Below, in pieces: positions 49,429 to 58,774 of a stretch of 64,000 nucleotides of DNA. The notes under the pieces were generated by a model. That model worked only from the letters and a program-made list of their open reading frames with translations, had not been told where the DNA came from and ran no database searches. The translations under genes and the position numbers were made by a program. Source of the stretch: Nocardia spumae (GTDB lineage: Bacteria; Actinomycetota; Actinomycetes; Mycobacteriales; Mycobacteriaceae). The stretch covers positions 1,798,001 to 1,862,000 of the forward strand of contig NZ_JAJFZL010000001.1 in the NCBI RefSeq assembly GCF_020733635.1, given 5' to 3'. The first letter of the stretch is position 1; each line of letters starts with the position of its first letter.

Positions 49429-49929
49429 CTACGAGGTCTTCTTCGCGGCGGGGTCTCCGGTATGGGCGTCGAGGGTGAGGATGGCCGGTCGCGCGGCCTC
49501 GTAGTCGTCGACGAAGCGCAGCAGCAGATCCGCGAACTGGTGTCGGTCGGCGTCGTTCCAGCCGGTGAGGATCCGGCTGATCATCTCGTTGCGCCGGGCG
49601 CGCAGGTGAATCGCCATCTCCCGGCCGGCATCGGTGACGATCAGGACACTGGCCCGGCCGTCGGCGGGATCGGCCTCGCGGCGGAGCAGTCCACGCTTGA
49701 CGAGTCCGGCCACCTGTCGGCTGATCGTGGAGGCATCGGAGTACATCGCCTCGGCCAGCGTGCCCGAACGCATCGGGCCGTCGCTGAGCAGGCGAAAGAT
49801 GATGCGATAGGCGGAGGCGTCGACTTCACCCTGTGAGGCCGCCGCGACCTGCGCGTTCGTTCGTTCTCGGATACGCCCGAGGCGGATCAGCTGCTGGCCG
49901 ATCTGATCGGTCACCTGTTCGCTGTCCAT
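49429..49929 (-). CDS. MarR family transcriptional regulator
   Basis: This 166-residue winged-helix regulator has a dimerisation helix (MDSEQVTDQIGQQLIRLGRI) and the recognition region MRSGTLAEAMYSDASTISRQVAGLVKRGLL. The wing is RREADPADGRASVLIVTDAGREMA. The ATG at 49929 follows AGGAGG; an ATG at 49956 is also in frame. The upstream gap is unusually AT-rich (AATCAACTATTTGTATACC, 49991-50009) and is the probable operator and promoter. No divergent target adjoins it, since the neighbouring ybaK-like gene runs the same way, so the regulated genes are unknown. Confidence 0.9.
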   Translation of the reverse strand: MDSEQVTDQIGQQLIRLGRIRERTNAQVAAASQGEVDASAYRIIFRLLSDGPMRSGTLAEAMYSDASTISRQVAGLVKRGLLRREADPADGRASVLIVTDAGREMAIHLRARRNEMISRILTGWNDADRHQFADLLLRFVDDYEAARPAILTLDAHTGDPAAKKTS

Positions 49930-50070
49930 CTGTCCGGGCCTCCTGCTCGGTGCCATCGCACCGCCCGGCGGGCGGCTAGCTACTTGTAGCAATCAACTAT
50001 TTGTATACCTACACCAGTTGTGGCCAACAAATGTTTCGGATCAGGATGGTCGTATTCACAGCGACGCCGA

Positions 50071-50562
50071 TCAGCCGGCCGCGATGGGAGCGGTCACCGC
50101 GGCGGTGACCCGGATCAGATCGGCGGGGGCCACCTCGATCTCGAGCCCGCGCCGCCCGGCGCTGCACAGCACGCGATCCCAGATGGTCGCCGAATCGTCG
50201 ACAACCGTCGGCAACTGTCGTTTCTGCCCCAGCGGAGACACCCCGCCCAGCACATATCCGGTGACGCGCTGTGCCTTGGTCTTGTCCGCCATGGTGGCCT
50301 TGGGCGCTCCCAGGGCCGCCGCGGCGGCCTTCAGTGACAGCGAGTTCGGGACCGGGACCACGGCCACCGCCGGCGCACCGGTCGACAACTCGATGATCAA
50401 GGTCTTGAAGATCTGGGCGGCCGTCACGCCGAGGCGCTGCGACAGGGCCGCCACCGCCTCGTCGCCGTACGAGTCGCTGCGGGCATCGTGCGCATAGGAA
50501 TGCACCACATGGGGCACCCTCGCCTGAACGAGCGCCCGGATCGCGGGTGTCGATACGGCCAT
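50071..50562 (-). CDS. ybaK: Cys-tRNA(Pro)/Cys-tRNA(Cys) deacylase YbaK
   Basis: This YbaK/EbsC-family editing enzyme hydrolyses mischarged Cys-tRNA(Pro). The 163 residues start [26 protein letters not shown]. They have [27 protein letters not shown] with the essential Lys, [38 protein letters not shown] as the conserved centre, and [27 protein letters not shown] near the end. The ATG at 50562 follows AAGGTG. The gene is divergent from sigH across about 310 bases. Confidence 0.93.
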   Translation of the reverse strand: MAVSTPAIRALVQARVPHVVHSYAHDARSDSYGDEAVAALSQRLGVTAAQIFKTLIIELSTGAPAVAVVPVPNSLSLKAAAAALGAPKATMADKTKAQRVTGYVLGGVSPLGQKRQLPTVVDDSATIWDRVLCSAGRRGLEIEVAPADLIRVTAAVTAPIAAG

Positions 50563-50628
50563 GCCGGTCACCTTAGCGAGGCCGATTTCCGCCCGGTCAT
50601 CCGGATTTCGGCTCGTCGGCGGCTCGCC

Positions 50629-50655
50629 GGGAACACAGCGGCGGCCCGCCATGTT
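50629..50655 (+). promoter_or_regulatory. Candidate SigH-dependent promoter upstream of sigH
   Basis: GGGAACA (50629-50635) and GTT (50653-50655), separated by 17 bases, match the -35/-10 pattern of SigH/SigR-type promoters (GGGAAYA-N16-20-GTT). This would put transcription start near 50662, with a leader of about 210 bases before the sigH GTG. Autoregulation of sigH is known in the family; here it is inferred from the match. Confidence 0.55.
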
Positions 50656-50875
50656 GCACTGTTCCGCCAGCACGGAGCGGATGTGTCCCATATTCGCGCC
50701 AGACCCAGCCAGTTCGAAGGAGATGCCGGTGACCGTCCTCGTCGACGAACGTCCGGTGACGATCGGCAACGCGCCGTCGTATCCGTTGATCGACATCGTG
50801 ACCCCGGACACCGGGTTCGGCCGGCCCTCCTCGCGCGCGGTAGATTCTACTGCTACGGCGACCGAAGGGACTTCC

Positions 50876-51625
50876 GTGACGAGCGACGACGAATTGGCGG
50901 CCGATCGCCTCCGCGGTAACACCGGGGGTGGTTCCCGGCCGGAAGATATCGAGATTCCCGACGACCCGGTAGACGATGACGAGGTCACGTCTGACGAGGG
51001 CGCCGGCACAGTGCGTAGCACCGCCGACGAGTCCGAACTCGCCGCGCGTTTCGAGCGTGACGCGCTGCCGCTGCTGGATCAGCTCTACGGTGCGGCCTTG
51101 CGGATGACCCGCAACCCGGCCGACGCCGAGGATCTGGTGCAGGAGACCTTCGCGAAGGCATACCAGGGCTTCCGGTCCTTCCGGGAGGGCACGAACCTGC
51201 GGGCCTGGCTGTATCGGATCCTCACCAACACCTACATCAACTCCTACCGCAAGAAGCAGCGCCAGCCCGCGCAGTACCCGACCGACGAGATCACCGATTG
51301 GCAGCTCGCGGCGACGGCCGAGCACACCTCCACCGGTCTGCGGTCCGCGGAGATGGAGGCGCTCGAAGCGCTGCCCGACGACGACATCAAGGCGGCCCTG
51401 CAGTCGCTGCCGGAGGAATTCCGCATGGCGGTCTACTACGCCGACGTGGAGGGTTTCCCCTACAAGGAGATCGCCGACATCATGGGGACTCCGATCGGCA
51501 CCGTCATGTCCCGGCTGCATCGCGGTCGCAAACAGCTCAAGGGGCTGCTGGCCGATGTCGCACACGAGCGGGGGTTCGACCGGAACCGAACGGGCAACGG
51601 CGCGCGTCAGGAGGTAACCCAGTGA
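50876..51625 (+). CDS. sigH: ECF sigma factor SigH (oxidative/heat stress)
   Basis: SigH directs transcription of thioredoxin and chaperone genes after thiol oxidation or heat. The 249-residue protein has an acidic N-terminal extension (about 1-55). Region 2 follows ([57 protein letters not shown]), then region 4 ([48 protein letters not shown]). The GTG at 50876 follows AAGGGA; the frame is open upstream to 50561, but the ribosome-binding site favours the GTG. The stop overlaps rshA by four bases. The N-terminal extension makes it longer than the 216-residue M. tuberculosis SigH. Confidence 0.94.
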   Translation: MTSDDELAADRLRGNTGGGSRPEDIEIPDDPVDDDEVTSDEGAGTVRSTADESELAARFERDALPLLDQLYGAALRMTRNPADAEDLVQETFAKAYQGFRSFREGTNLRAWLYRILTNTYINSYRKKQRQPAQYPTDEITDWQLAATAEHTSTGLRSAEMEALEALPDDDIKAALQSLPEEFRMAVYYADVEGFPYKEIADIMGTPIGTVMSRLHRGRKQLKGLLADVAHERGFDRNRTGNGARQEVTQ

Positions 51626-51936
51626 GCAGCAGTGGGCACGAGCACGAAGATCGGGGCACTGGGGACGAGATGGAGCTGGACTGTTCGGCGGTGCTGACCG
51701 ACGTGTGGCTCATGCTCGACGGCGAATGTGATGACGCCACGCGGGCGCGCCTGCAGCATCACATGGACCATTGCTCGCCCTGCATCGAGGCCTACGGCCT
51801 GGAGGAGAAGCTCAAGCGCCTGCTGAGCCGTAAGTGCGGCGGCGATCGCGCCCCCGAATCGCTGCGGGAGCGGCTCACCCTCGACATCCGGCGGTCGGTG
51901 ACGATCACCGAGACCCGGGTCGAACCCGAACGCTGA
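51622..51936 (+). CDS. rshA: Anti-sigma factor RshA (zinc redox switch)
   Basis: RshA binds SigH and releases it when its cysteines are oxidised. The 104-residue protein has the ZAS signature HxxxCxxC in [31 protein letters not shown]. An upstream Cys in [22 protein letters not shown] completes the zinc site. The GTG start overlaps the sigH stop by four bases, the arrangement that keeps sigma and anti-sigma in balance. A strong terminator follows 14 bases after the stop. Confidence 0.94.
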   Translation: MSSSGHEHEDRGTGDEMELDCSAVLTDVWLMLDGECDDATRARLQHHMDHCSPCIEAYGLEEKLKRLLSRKCGGDRAPESLRERLTLDIRRSVTITETRVEPER

Positions 51937-51950
51937 CCGACGTACCGAAA

Positions 51951-52001
51951 CGCCGAATGCGGCACGCCATCCACGGATGGCGTGCCGCATTCGGCGTTTT
52001 A
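51951..52001. terminator. Strong bidirectional terminator, 22-bp perfect stem
   Basis: Bases 51951-51972 pair perfectly with 51975-51996 around a two-base centre (the physical loop will open to four or more). TTTTA follows on the plus strand and TTTCGG on the minus. The hairpin separates convergent rshA and the bL37 gene. This is the best intrinsic terminator in the window. Confidence 0.92.
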
Positions 52002-52053
52002 TCGGCGGTGCTCCGGATCCGGCGGGCGGTTCCGGGGCGCACGGCGCAACGGC

Positions 52054-52128
52054 TCAGGAGTTCGGCCGCTTGCCGTGGTTGGCCGCATTCTTGCGGCGGC
52101 TGCGCTTCTTACGCCCACGCTTACCCAT
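52054..52128 (-). CDS. 50S ribosomal protein bL37
   Basis: This 24-residue, very basic protein reads MGKRGRKKRSRRKNAANHGK, then RPNS. The sequence and size match bL37, a small actinobacterial ribosomal protein seen in mycobacterial 50S structures. The start at 52128 is preceded by AGGGAG with proper spacing, and a strong terminator lies beyond the stop. The gene is so short that it is easily missed. It is convergent with rshA. Identity rests on remembered similarity to the mycobacterial protein, which differs at a few positions. Confidence 0.85.
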   Translation of the reverse strand: MGKRGRKKRSRRKNAANHGKRPNS

Positions 52129-52544
52129 CGGTATCTCCCTTCTGACCCCCAAGGCTGGGGTGAACCCGCCTCAGGTGCGAGTTTCCGGGAGGAAAGGTTA
52201 CATGCGCCCCCGATGACGTCGGCAATCGGCGGTCCGGTGGCGGCCCGCACCACCGCGTCGCGACGGACCCGATCGGCTCGGCGCGTGGGATCGCGGTGCT
52301 GGTGGGCGGCCGGAACGGCGGTGCCGTAATTCGTGCACGACGCACGTCATTTCCTCGGCTTCCCCTGCCACTGAGCGCAGCCGAGTTATCGGCGGGACAC
52401 GTCACCGCGGCGCCGATACGTCTGTCGTGCGGTCGTTATGAGGTGATCTCGGCGCGCACGGCTGTCGCCGTGCCGGGACCGCGTTCGTAGCCGGTTCGCG
52501 CCTCCACGTGTCGGAGGTCCGTTTCGCCTGGAGCGCACCAGGTT
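52129..52544. other. 416-base gap without a recognised gene
   Basis: This lies between the bL37 start and the metF stop, both on the minus strand. It contains the bL37 promoter, probably near 52150-52200. The frames here overlap each other and show no conserved start, ribosome-binding site or motif. No tRNA cloverleaf or clear hairpin was seen. Confidence 0.4.
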
Positions 52545-53573
52545 TCAGCCGGCCCGTGGTGAATCGGCCGGAAGGGGCGCTACGGTCGGTGCGCGGCCGG
52601 CCGGCGGGGGCGGCGCGGCCGACACCTCGTAGCCGAGATTCGCCAGGACCTCGGTGGTGGCCTTGGCGAAATTGAGGGTGATGAAGTGCAGGCACGGCGC
52701 GCCCTCGTCGATGAGGCGCTGCGCGAGCTCCGTGGCGATCTCGATTCCGGCCTCGCGCACCGCCGCACGGTCGGCTTCGGTCCCCGTGCCCGAGGCCTTG
52801 TGCAGCCGTCGCGCCAGCGCCGCGGGCAGCGGTCGCCCGCTCAATTCCTCGGCCCGGGCCACGGTTCGCAGTGAGGTGATGGGCATCAGTTCGGGGATGA
52901 TCGGTTTGTCGCCCTGCACCGGATCGGCGGCGAGCACACGATCGCGCAGGCGCAGATAGTGTTCCACGTCGAAGAACATCTGCGTGATCGAATAGTCCGC
53001 TCCGGCAGCCAGTTTCGCGGCCAAGAACGCGGTATCGGAATCCAGGTCCGGTGAGCGATGATGGCCCTGGGGGAACGAGGCCACGCCGACATCGAATCCG
53101 CCCAGGCCGCGGACCATTCGCACCAGTTCTTCCGCGTATTCGACACCATCGGGATGCTTGCGCCATTCGCCCAGTGGATCTCCCGGCGGATCGCCGCGCA
53201 GCACGAGGATGTTGCGGATGCCGCGGTCGGCGTAGGAGCCGACGAGCCCCCGCAGTTCGGCCACGCTGTGCGCGACCGCGGTGAGATGTGCGACCGGCAG
53301 CAGGGTGGTCTCCCGGGCCAGTTCACCGGTGATGCGGGCGGTGCGGTCCTTGGTGGAGCCACCGGCACCGTAGGTCATCGATACGAACGCCGGATGCATG
53401 CGCTCGAACTGCCGCACCGTGCGCCACAGCCGCAGCTCACCGTCGGGATCGCGCGGTGGATTGAATTCCACCGAGAAGGGAGTGCGCGGCCCGGTGTGGG
53501 TGCGCAGACTCTCCACCACCGACCGGGGTTTCGGTGTGATCGGGGATATCCGGACAGGGCGTGCGTGGCTCAC
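52545..53573 (-). CDS. metF: 5,10-methylenetetrahydrofolate reductase MetF
   Basis: MetF reduces methylene-THF to methyl-THF, the methyl donor for methionine synthesis. The 342-residue TIM-barrel flavoprotein has TPFSVEFNPPRD (catalytic Glu), ERMHPAFVSMTYGAGGSTKDRT, NILVLRGDPPGD, FDVGVASFPQGHHRSPD and LAAGADYSITQMFFDVEHYLRLRDR. It ends with CLHFITLNFAKATTEVLANLGY and a Pro-rich tail. I chose the GTG at 53573, just after GGAG; the open frame further upstream overlaps the regulator gene antisense and is not conserved. It is transcribed away from and downstream of prpR on the same strand. Confidence 0.93.
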   Translation of the reverse strand: MSHARPVRISPITPKPRSVVESLRTHTGPRTPFSVEFNPPRDPDGELRLWRTVRQFERMHPAFVSMTYGAGGSTKDRTARITGELARETTLLPVAHLTAVAHSVAELRGLVGSYADRGIRNILVLRGDPPGDPLGEWRKHPDGVEYAEELVRMVRGLGGFDVGVASFPQGHHRSPDLDSDTAFLAAKLAAGADYSITQMFFDVEHYLRLRDRVLAADPVQGDKPIIPELMPITSLRTVARAEELSGRPLPAALARRLHKASGTGTEADRAAVREAGIEIATELAQRLIDEGAPCLHFITLNFAKATTEVLANLGYEVSAAPPPPAGRAPTVAPLPADSPRAG

Positions 53574-53655
53574 GTGTCTCCGTTCGGTGGGAGGCGTCGG
53601 CGCAGTTATGGGACGGTCGTACCGATGTGATGGCGCGACTATCGGGCGGATCGAT

Positions 53656-55080
53656 TCACTGCTGAGGGCCGGGTGCGTACGGAACAGTCGGGGCGCGGTT
53701 GTCGTCGGCGTCGATGGGGCGGCCCAGTTGCGGGAAGGCACGCTGGGCGCAATCGGCTCGTTCACAAACTTTACAGCCGGCCCCGATCGGAACGGCGGTA
53801 TTCGGGTCATCGATCGAAAGACCATGGGAATAGACGAGTTTGGCGGCATAGGCGAGATCGCAACCCAGTCCGATGGCGAACTCGCGGGTGGGCGACAGAT
53901 AGCCCGGTGTGTTCTCGTCGGTGGTGCGCGCGAGCCACAGGTAACCGCGGCCGTCGGGCATCTGCGCGATCTGGGTGCGGATGCGGCCGGGGGTGGAGAA
54001 CGCCTCGTGCACGACCCACAGCGGACAACTGCCTCCCACGCGAGAGAAGTGAAAGGCCGTGGCGGACTGTCGTTTCGAGATGTTGCCCGCGCGGTCGGTG
54101 CGCACGAAGAAGAACGGGACTCCGCGCGCGCCGGGCCGCTGCAGAGTGGACAGCCGGTGGCATACCGTCTCGAATCCGACCTCGAATTTCGCGGCGAGCA
54201 GGTCGATGTCATAGCGCATACTTTCGGCCGAATCTCGAAACTGCCGGTAGGGCAGGATCAGTGCGCCGGCGAAATAGTTGGCCAGCCCGATGCGCAGGAC
54301 CCCGCGGGACGGTGCGGGGATGGATTCGGCGTCGGCGATCAGATCCGCCATGGCGGCGGTTTGGGTGAGAAAAGCCAGCTGAGTAGCCAATTGGAAAGCG
54401 CGCTGGCCGGGGGAGAGCCGCCGGGGCAGGGTGAGTGCCCGGGTGGCGGGATCGAAGAGCCGCTTCGGACCGGGAGCGCCGGGGTCGTCGCTGCGGATGA
54501 CGACCGTGATGCCGTGCTGGTCACGCAGCAGCCGGGTGAGTTGCAGATCCAGCCCGCCCAGGGTGAGTCCGTTGCGGGTGAACAGATCCTCCGCGGCGGT
54601 GTCGAGTTCGGCGATGTGGTTGCGCCGGTCGTAGAAGTAGTCTCGCACATCCTCGTAGGGGCGGGCGAGAGCGGAATCGGATGTGCTGCTGTCGATTCCG
54701 GCCGAGAACCGTTCGAGCTGCTCGGTGGCCCCGCGCAGCCGCCGGTGCAGGCCCACCAGCATGCGGGCCGCGGCGGGCACCCGCGCCACCAGATCGTCGA
54801 TCTCGCCGGTGGCGATGGCGGCGCCCTCGGGATCCTCGGCGAAGACGTCCTGCAGATCGGCGATGAGCCGCGCATCGGTGTCGGGTGCGAAGAACCCCAT
54901 CTCCAGATCGAAGGTGGTGTTGAGCCGCAGCAGTACCGGCACGGTGAGCGGACGCTGGTCGTTTTCGAGCTGGTTGATGTAGCTGACCGATAACCCCAAT
55001 GTTTTCGCGAGTCCGGTCTGGGAGAGCTCGCGCTGTTCGCGCAAAGCGCGCAGCCGCCCGCCCACGTACATCTTCTGCAT
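53656..55080 (-). CDS. prpR: PrpR/RamB-type XRE transcriptional regulator (4Fe-4S, short-chain acyl-CoA responsive)
   Basis: This regulator of propionate/acetate metabolism has 474 residues. The N-terminal HTH is about residues 8-62 (LRALREQRELSQTGLAKTLGLSVSYINQLENDQR). The middle domain has AFQLATQLAFLTQTAAMADLI and ANYFAGALILPYRQF, of the IrrE/short-chain-acyl regulator type. The C-terminal DUF2083 region carries Cys residues in GCDLAYAAKLVYSHG and GCKVCERADC, which in mycobacterial PrpR hold a 4Fe-4S cluster. It is divergent from prpD, the target expected from mycobacterial PrpR. The RamB name is equally suitable. It starts at the ATG at 55080. Confidence 0.92.
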   Translation of the reverse strand: MQKMYVGGRLRALREQRELSQTGLAKTLGLSVSYINQLENDQRPLTVPVLLRLNTTFDLEMGFFAPDTDARLIADLQDVFAEDPEGAAIATGEIDDLVARVPAAARMLVGLHRRLRGATEQLERFSAGIDSSTSDSALARPYEDVRDYFYDRRNHIAELDTAAEDLFTRNGLTLGGLDLQLTRLLRDQHGITVVIRSDDPGAPGPKRLFDPATRALTLPRRLSPGQRAFQLATQLAFLTQTAAMADLIADAESIPAPSRGVLRIGLANYFAGALILPYRQFRDSAESMRYDIDLLAAKFEVGFETVCHRLSTLQRPGARGVPFFFVRTDRAGNISKRQSATAFHFSRVGGSCPLWVVHEAFSTPGRIRTQIAQMPDGRGYLWLARTTDENTPGYLSPTREFAIGLGCDLAYAAKLVYSHGLSIDDPNTAVPIGAGCKVCERADCAQRAFPQLGRPIDADDNRAPTVPYAPGPQQ

Positions 55081-55233
55081 AGCCGAAATCTAGCACCCCG
55101 CACTTACACAACTTTCACAAATTTGCTCAACCGGTTACGCAGAATTCGGCAATTGTGAGCTATTTCCTGCATTTCACCGACTCGGTAGCGTGCAAAACAA
55201 GCGAATCAACCGAGCTCTCGGAGGTCTGTGATT
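55081..55233. promoter_or_regulatory. Divergent prpR/prpD promoter region with TTTGC half-sites
   Basis: This gap of about 153 bases is markedly AT-rich. Sequences resembling RamB/PrpR boxes (which contain TTTGCAAA-like cores) occur as ACAAATTTGCTCAA (55117-55130) and TGCAAAACAA (55191-55200, TTTGC on the other strand). The prpD ribosome-binding site GGAGG is at 55220-55224. Binding is inferred, not shown. Confidence 0.45.
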
Positions 55234-56736
55234 GTGAAGAATCATCTCGTCCGCACCCGCCGCTCCGCTGAGGCGTTCCCCCGCGAGGAACACCTCGCCT
55301 GGCATATCGCCGAAGTTGCCACCGATCCGGTGGAGGTCGCGCCGGAGACGGAGGAGATGATCGTCAACCGGATCATCGACAACGCCGCGGTCGCCGCCGC
55401 GTCTCTGGTGCGCCGCCCGGTGTCCACTGCGCGCGCCCAGGCGCGGTCGCACCCGTACCGGCCGGGTTCGACCGTCTTCGGTGTCGACGGACGCTATTCA
55501 CCGGAGTGGGCGGCGTGGGCCAACGGAGTCGCGGTGCGCGAGCTGGACTTCCACGACACCTTCCTGGCCGCGGAGTACTCTCACCCGGGCGACAACATCC
55601 CGCCGATCCTCGCTGTCGCGCAGCACGCGGGGCGCAGCGGCCGCGATCTGATCCGCGGTCTGGCCACCGGTTACGAGATCCAGGTCGATCTGGTGCGCGC
55701 GATCTGCCTGCACGAGCACAAGATCGATCACGTGGCCCATCTGGGGCCGTCGGCCGCGGCCGGAATCGGCACCGTCCTCGGCCTGGATACCGAGACGGTC
55801 TATCAGGCCATCGGCCAGGCCCTGCACACCACGACCGCGACGCGGCAGTCCCGTAAGGGCGAGATCTCCAGCTGGAAGGCGTACGCGCCCGCCTTCGCCG
55901 GGAAGATGGCCGTCGAGGCGGTAGATCGCGCACTGCGCGGTGAGGGCGCCCCGTCGCCGATCTGGGAAGGCGAGGACGGCGTGATCGCCTGGCTGCTCGG
56001 TGGACCGCGGGCGGAGTACTCGGTGCCGCTACCCGGCCCGGGCGAGCCCAAGCGCGCCATTCTCGACACCTACACCAAGGAGCATTCGGCCGAATACCAG
56101 AGCCAGGCGCCGATCGATCTGGCGCGGCGCATGCGTGCGCGAATCGGTGATCTCGACCAGATCGCCTCGATCGTGCTGCACACCAGCCACCACACCCACG
56201 TGGTGATCGGCACCGGCTCGAACGATCCGCAGAAATTCGATCCCCAGGCCTCGCGAGAGACCCTCGACCACTCGGTCATGTACATCTTCGCGGTGGCGCT
56301 GCAGGACGGCACCTGGCACCACGAGCGCTCCTATGCGCCCGAGCGCGCGCAGCGTCCGGACACCATCGAGCTGTGGAACAAGATCTCGACCGCCGAGGAC
56401 GCGGAGTGGACGCGTCGTTACCACTCCACCGACCCGAACGAGAAGGCCTTCGGCGCCCGCGCCGAGGTCACGCTGAAAAGCGGTGAGGTGATCGTCGACG
56501 AACTCGCAGTCGCCGACGCGCATCCGCTGGGCGCGCGGCCCTTCGCTCGCGACCAGTACATCGCCAAATTCCGCACTCTCGCCGAGGGTGTGGTCGAACC
56601 CGCCGAGCAGGACCGCTTCCTCGAGGCGGTCCAGCGCGCGGGCGAGTTGTCCGCCGCCGAGCTGTCGGAGCTCACCTTCACCGTCTCGGCGGATGTGCTC
56701 GCCCGCGCGCACCGATCGCCGAAAGGACTGTTCTGA
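55234..56736 (+). CDS. prpD: 2-methylcitrate dehydratase PrpD
   Basis: PrpD dehydrates 2-methylcitrate in propionate catabolism. The 500-residue protein has the MmgE/PrpD layout: [35 protein letters not shown] with [18 protein letters not shown] next to it, [45 protein letters not shown], and [22 protein letters not shown] take the GTG at 55234, nine bases after GGAGG; GTG at 55228 would have only three bases of spacing. The stop shares one base with the prpB start. Confidence 0.94.
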   Translation: MKNHLVRTRRSAEAFPREEHLAWHIAEVATDPVEVAPETEEMIVNRIIDNAAVAAASLVRRPVSTARAQARSHPYRPGSTVFGVDGRYSPEWAAWANGVAVRELDFHDTFLAAEYSHPGDNIPPILAVAQHAGRSGRDLIRGLATGYEIQVDLVRAICLHEHKIDHVAHLGPSAAAGIGTVLGLDTETVYQAIGQALHTTTATRQSRKGEISSWKAYAPAFAGKMAVEAVDRALRGEGAPSPIWEGEDGVIAWLLGGPRAEYSVPLPGPGEPKRAILDTYTKEHSAEYQSQAPIDLARRMRARIGDLDQIASIVLHTSHHTHVVIGTGSNDPQKFDPQASRETLDHSVMYIFAVALQDGTWHHERSYAPERAQRPDTIELWNKISTAEDAEWTRRYHSTDPNEKAFGARAEVTLKSGEVIVDELAVADAHPLGARPFARDQYIAKFRTLAEGVVEPAEQDRFLEAVQRAGELSAAELSELTFTVSADVLARAHRSPKGLF

Positions 56737-57650
56737 TGACCGGATTACTCGCCGCCGGCACCTCCGCCGCGGACAAGCGCCTCGCCTTCCGCGCGGGACT
56801 GAACTCCGGTCGCGTCCAGCGCATCCCCGGAGCCTTCAACCCACTGGTGGCCACGCTGATTCAGGACATCGGCTTCGAAGGGGTGTATGTCTCGGGCGCG
56901 GTGGTCTCGGCCGATCTGGCACTACCCGATATCGGGTTGACCACCCTGACCGAGGTCACCGAGCGGGGCCGCCAGATCGCGCGGGTGACCGACCTGCCGG
57001 TGCTGATCGACGCCGACACCGGATTCGGTGAGCCGATGAGCGCGGCCCGCACGGTCACCCTGTTCGAGGACGCCGGCATCGCCGGACTGCACCTGGAGGA
57101 CCAGGTCAACCCCAAGCGATGCGGACATCTCGACGGCAAAGCCGTGGTGCCCGCCGACGAGATGGTGCGCCGACTGCGCGCCGCGGTCTCCGCACGCCGG
57201 GATCCGAACTTCGTGATCTGCGCGCGCACCGACGCGGCGGGGATCGAGGGGATCGACGCCGCGATCGAACGCGCACAGGCGTATGCCGACGCGGGTGCGG
57301 ACCTGATCTTCACCGAGGCGCTGTACACGCAGGCCGATTTCGCGAAATTCCGCGCGGCGGTGTCGATTCCGCTGCTGGCCAATATGACCGAGTTCGGCAA
57401 ATCCGAACTGCTGTCGGCGCACACGCTGGAATCGATCGGCTATAACGCGGTGATCTACCCGGTATCCACACTGCGGCTGGCGATGTGGGCGGCCGAAACC
57501 GGTCTGCGCGAGATCTACGAGACGGGCACCCAGGCCGGACTGCTGGACCGCATGCAGCACCGCAGCCGGCTCTACGAACTCCTGCGGTACGAGCGCTACA
57601 ACGAATTCGATTCCGGCATATTCAATTTCAGCTCGGGAAGGAATCAGTGA
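56736..57650 (+). CDS. prpB: Methylisocitrate lyase PrpB
   Basis: PrpB cleaves 2-methylisocitrate to pyruvate and succinate. The 304-residue isocitrate-lyase superfamily TIM barrel has VYVSGAVVSADLALPDIGLT, VLIDADTGFGEPMSAARTV (metal-binding Asp), EDQVNPKRCGHLDGKAVV with the KRCGH catalytic Cys, ICARTDAAGIEGIDAAIERA, and IFTEALYTQADF. The ATG at 56736 overlaps the prpD stop by one base, and its own stop overlaps prpC by one base. The three are thus coupled in one operon. Confidence 0.95.
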   Translation: MTGLLAAGTSAADKRLAFRAGLNSGRVQRIPGAFNPLVATLIQDIGFEGVYVSGAVVSADLALPDIGLTTLTEVTERGRQIARVTDLPVLIDADTGFGEPMSAARTVTLFEDAGIAGLHLEDQVNPKRCGHLDGKAVVPADEMVRRLRAAVSARRDPNFVICARTDAAGIEGIDAAIERAQAYADAGADLIFTEALYTQADFAKFRAAVSIPLLANMTEFGKSELLSAHTLESIGYNAVIYPVSTLRLAMWAAETGLREIYETGTQAGLLDRMQHRSRLYELLRYERYNEFDSGIFNFSSGRNQ

Positions 57651-58774
57651 TGACCGATACCGCTATCCCCACCATTTACAAGGGACTGGCCGGGGTCGTC
57701 GTCGACACCACCGCGATTTCCAAGGTGGTGCCGGAAACCAACTCGCTGACCTACCGCGGCTACGCGGTTCAGGATCTGGCCGAGCATTGCAGTTTCGAGC
57801 AGGTGGCCTATCTGCTGTGGAACGGCGAGCTGCCGAATGTCGGTCAGCTGGAACAGTTCTGTCAGCGGGAGCGGGCCTCACGCCGCGCGGATCGGTCGCT
57901 GCTGTCCCTGGTGGCCAAGCTGCCCGACACCTGCCATCCGATGGATGTGGTGCGCACCGCGATCAGCTATCTGGGCGCGGAGGATCCGGCCGAGGACGAC
58001 AACTCCGCGAAGGCCAACCGCGACAAGGCATTGCGCATGCTGGCGGTACTGCCGACCATCGTCGCCGCCGATCACCGCCGCCGCCGGGGGCTGGACCCGA
58101 TCGCCCCGCACTCACATCTGGGATACGCGGAGAACTTCCTGAACATGTGCTTCGGGAAGGTGCCGGCGCCGGAGCTGGTGAAGGCGTTCGAGGTGTCGCT
58201 GATCCTGTACGCCGAGCACAGCTTCAACGCCTCCACCTTCGCCGCGCGGGTGGTGACCTCGACGCTGTCGGATATCTACAGCGCCGTCACCGCGGCGATC
58301 GGCGCGCTGAAGGGGCGGTTGCACGGCGGCGCGAACGAGGCCGTCATGCACGCCATGCTGGAGATCGGCGAGCCCGCCCTGGCCGACCGGTGGTTGCGAG
58401 ACAAGCTGGCGGACAGGGAAAAGGTGATGGGCTTCGGGCACCGGGTCTACAAGAACGGTGATTCCCGGGTGCCGACGATGAAGAAGGCGTTCCTCGACAT
58501 CGCCGCGGCCACCGGCGGGCGGCGATGGGTCGAGATGTACGAGATCCTCGAACGCGCGATGCGCGAGGCGACCGGCATCGAGCCCAATCTCGACTTCCCC
58601 ACGGGCCCGGCCTATTACCTGCTCGGCTTCGATATCGAGGTCTTCACCCCGATCTTCGTGATGAGCCGGATCACCGGGTGGACCGCGCACATCATCGAAC
58701 AGGGCGAGTCCAACGCGCTGATCCGGCCGCTGAGCGAATACATCGGTGTGCCACAGCGTTCGGTCGTCGCCTGA
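57650..58774 (+). CDS. prpC: 2-methylcitrate synthase PrpC
   Basis: PrpC condenses propionyl-CoA with oxaloacetate. The 374-residue citrate-synthase family protein has GVVVDTTAISKVVPETNSLTYRGY, with the catalytic His and Asp in LKGRLHGGANEAVMHAML, MGFGHRVYKNGDSRVPTMK and NLDFPTGPAYYLLGFDIEVFTPIFVMSRITGWTAHIIEQ. The short length and the TTAISKV opening fit the methylcitrate rather than the hexameric citrate type. The ATG at 57650 follows GGAAGGA. Its stop overlaps the pyruvate carboxylase start by one base. Confidence 0.94.
   Translation: MTDTAIPTIYKGLAGVVVDTTAISKVVPETNSLTYRGYAVQDLAEHCSFEQVAYLLWNGELPNVGQLEQFCQRERASRRADRSLLSLVAKLPDTCHPMDVVRTAISYLGAEDPAEDDNSAKANRDKALRMLAVLPTIVAADHRRRRGLDPIAPHSHLGYAENFLNMCFGKVPAPELVKAFEVSLILYAEHSFNASTFAARVVTSTLSDIYSAVTAAIGALKGRLHGGANEAVMHAMLEIGEPALADRWLRDKLADREKVMGFGHRVYKNGDSRVPTMKKAFLDIAAATGGRRWVEMYEILERAMREATGIEPNLDFPTGPAYYLLGFDIEVFTPIFVMSRITGWTAHIIEQGESNALIRPLSEYIGVPQRSVVA

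Noticed and set aside
52129..52544. Small ORFs or a tRNA in the gap before metF
   Set aside because: The frames here lack ribosome-binding sites and conserved sequence, and no acceptor/anticodon arrangement could be traced.
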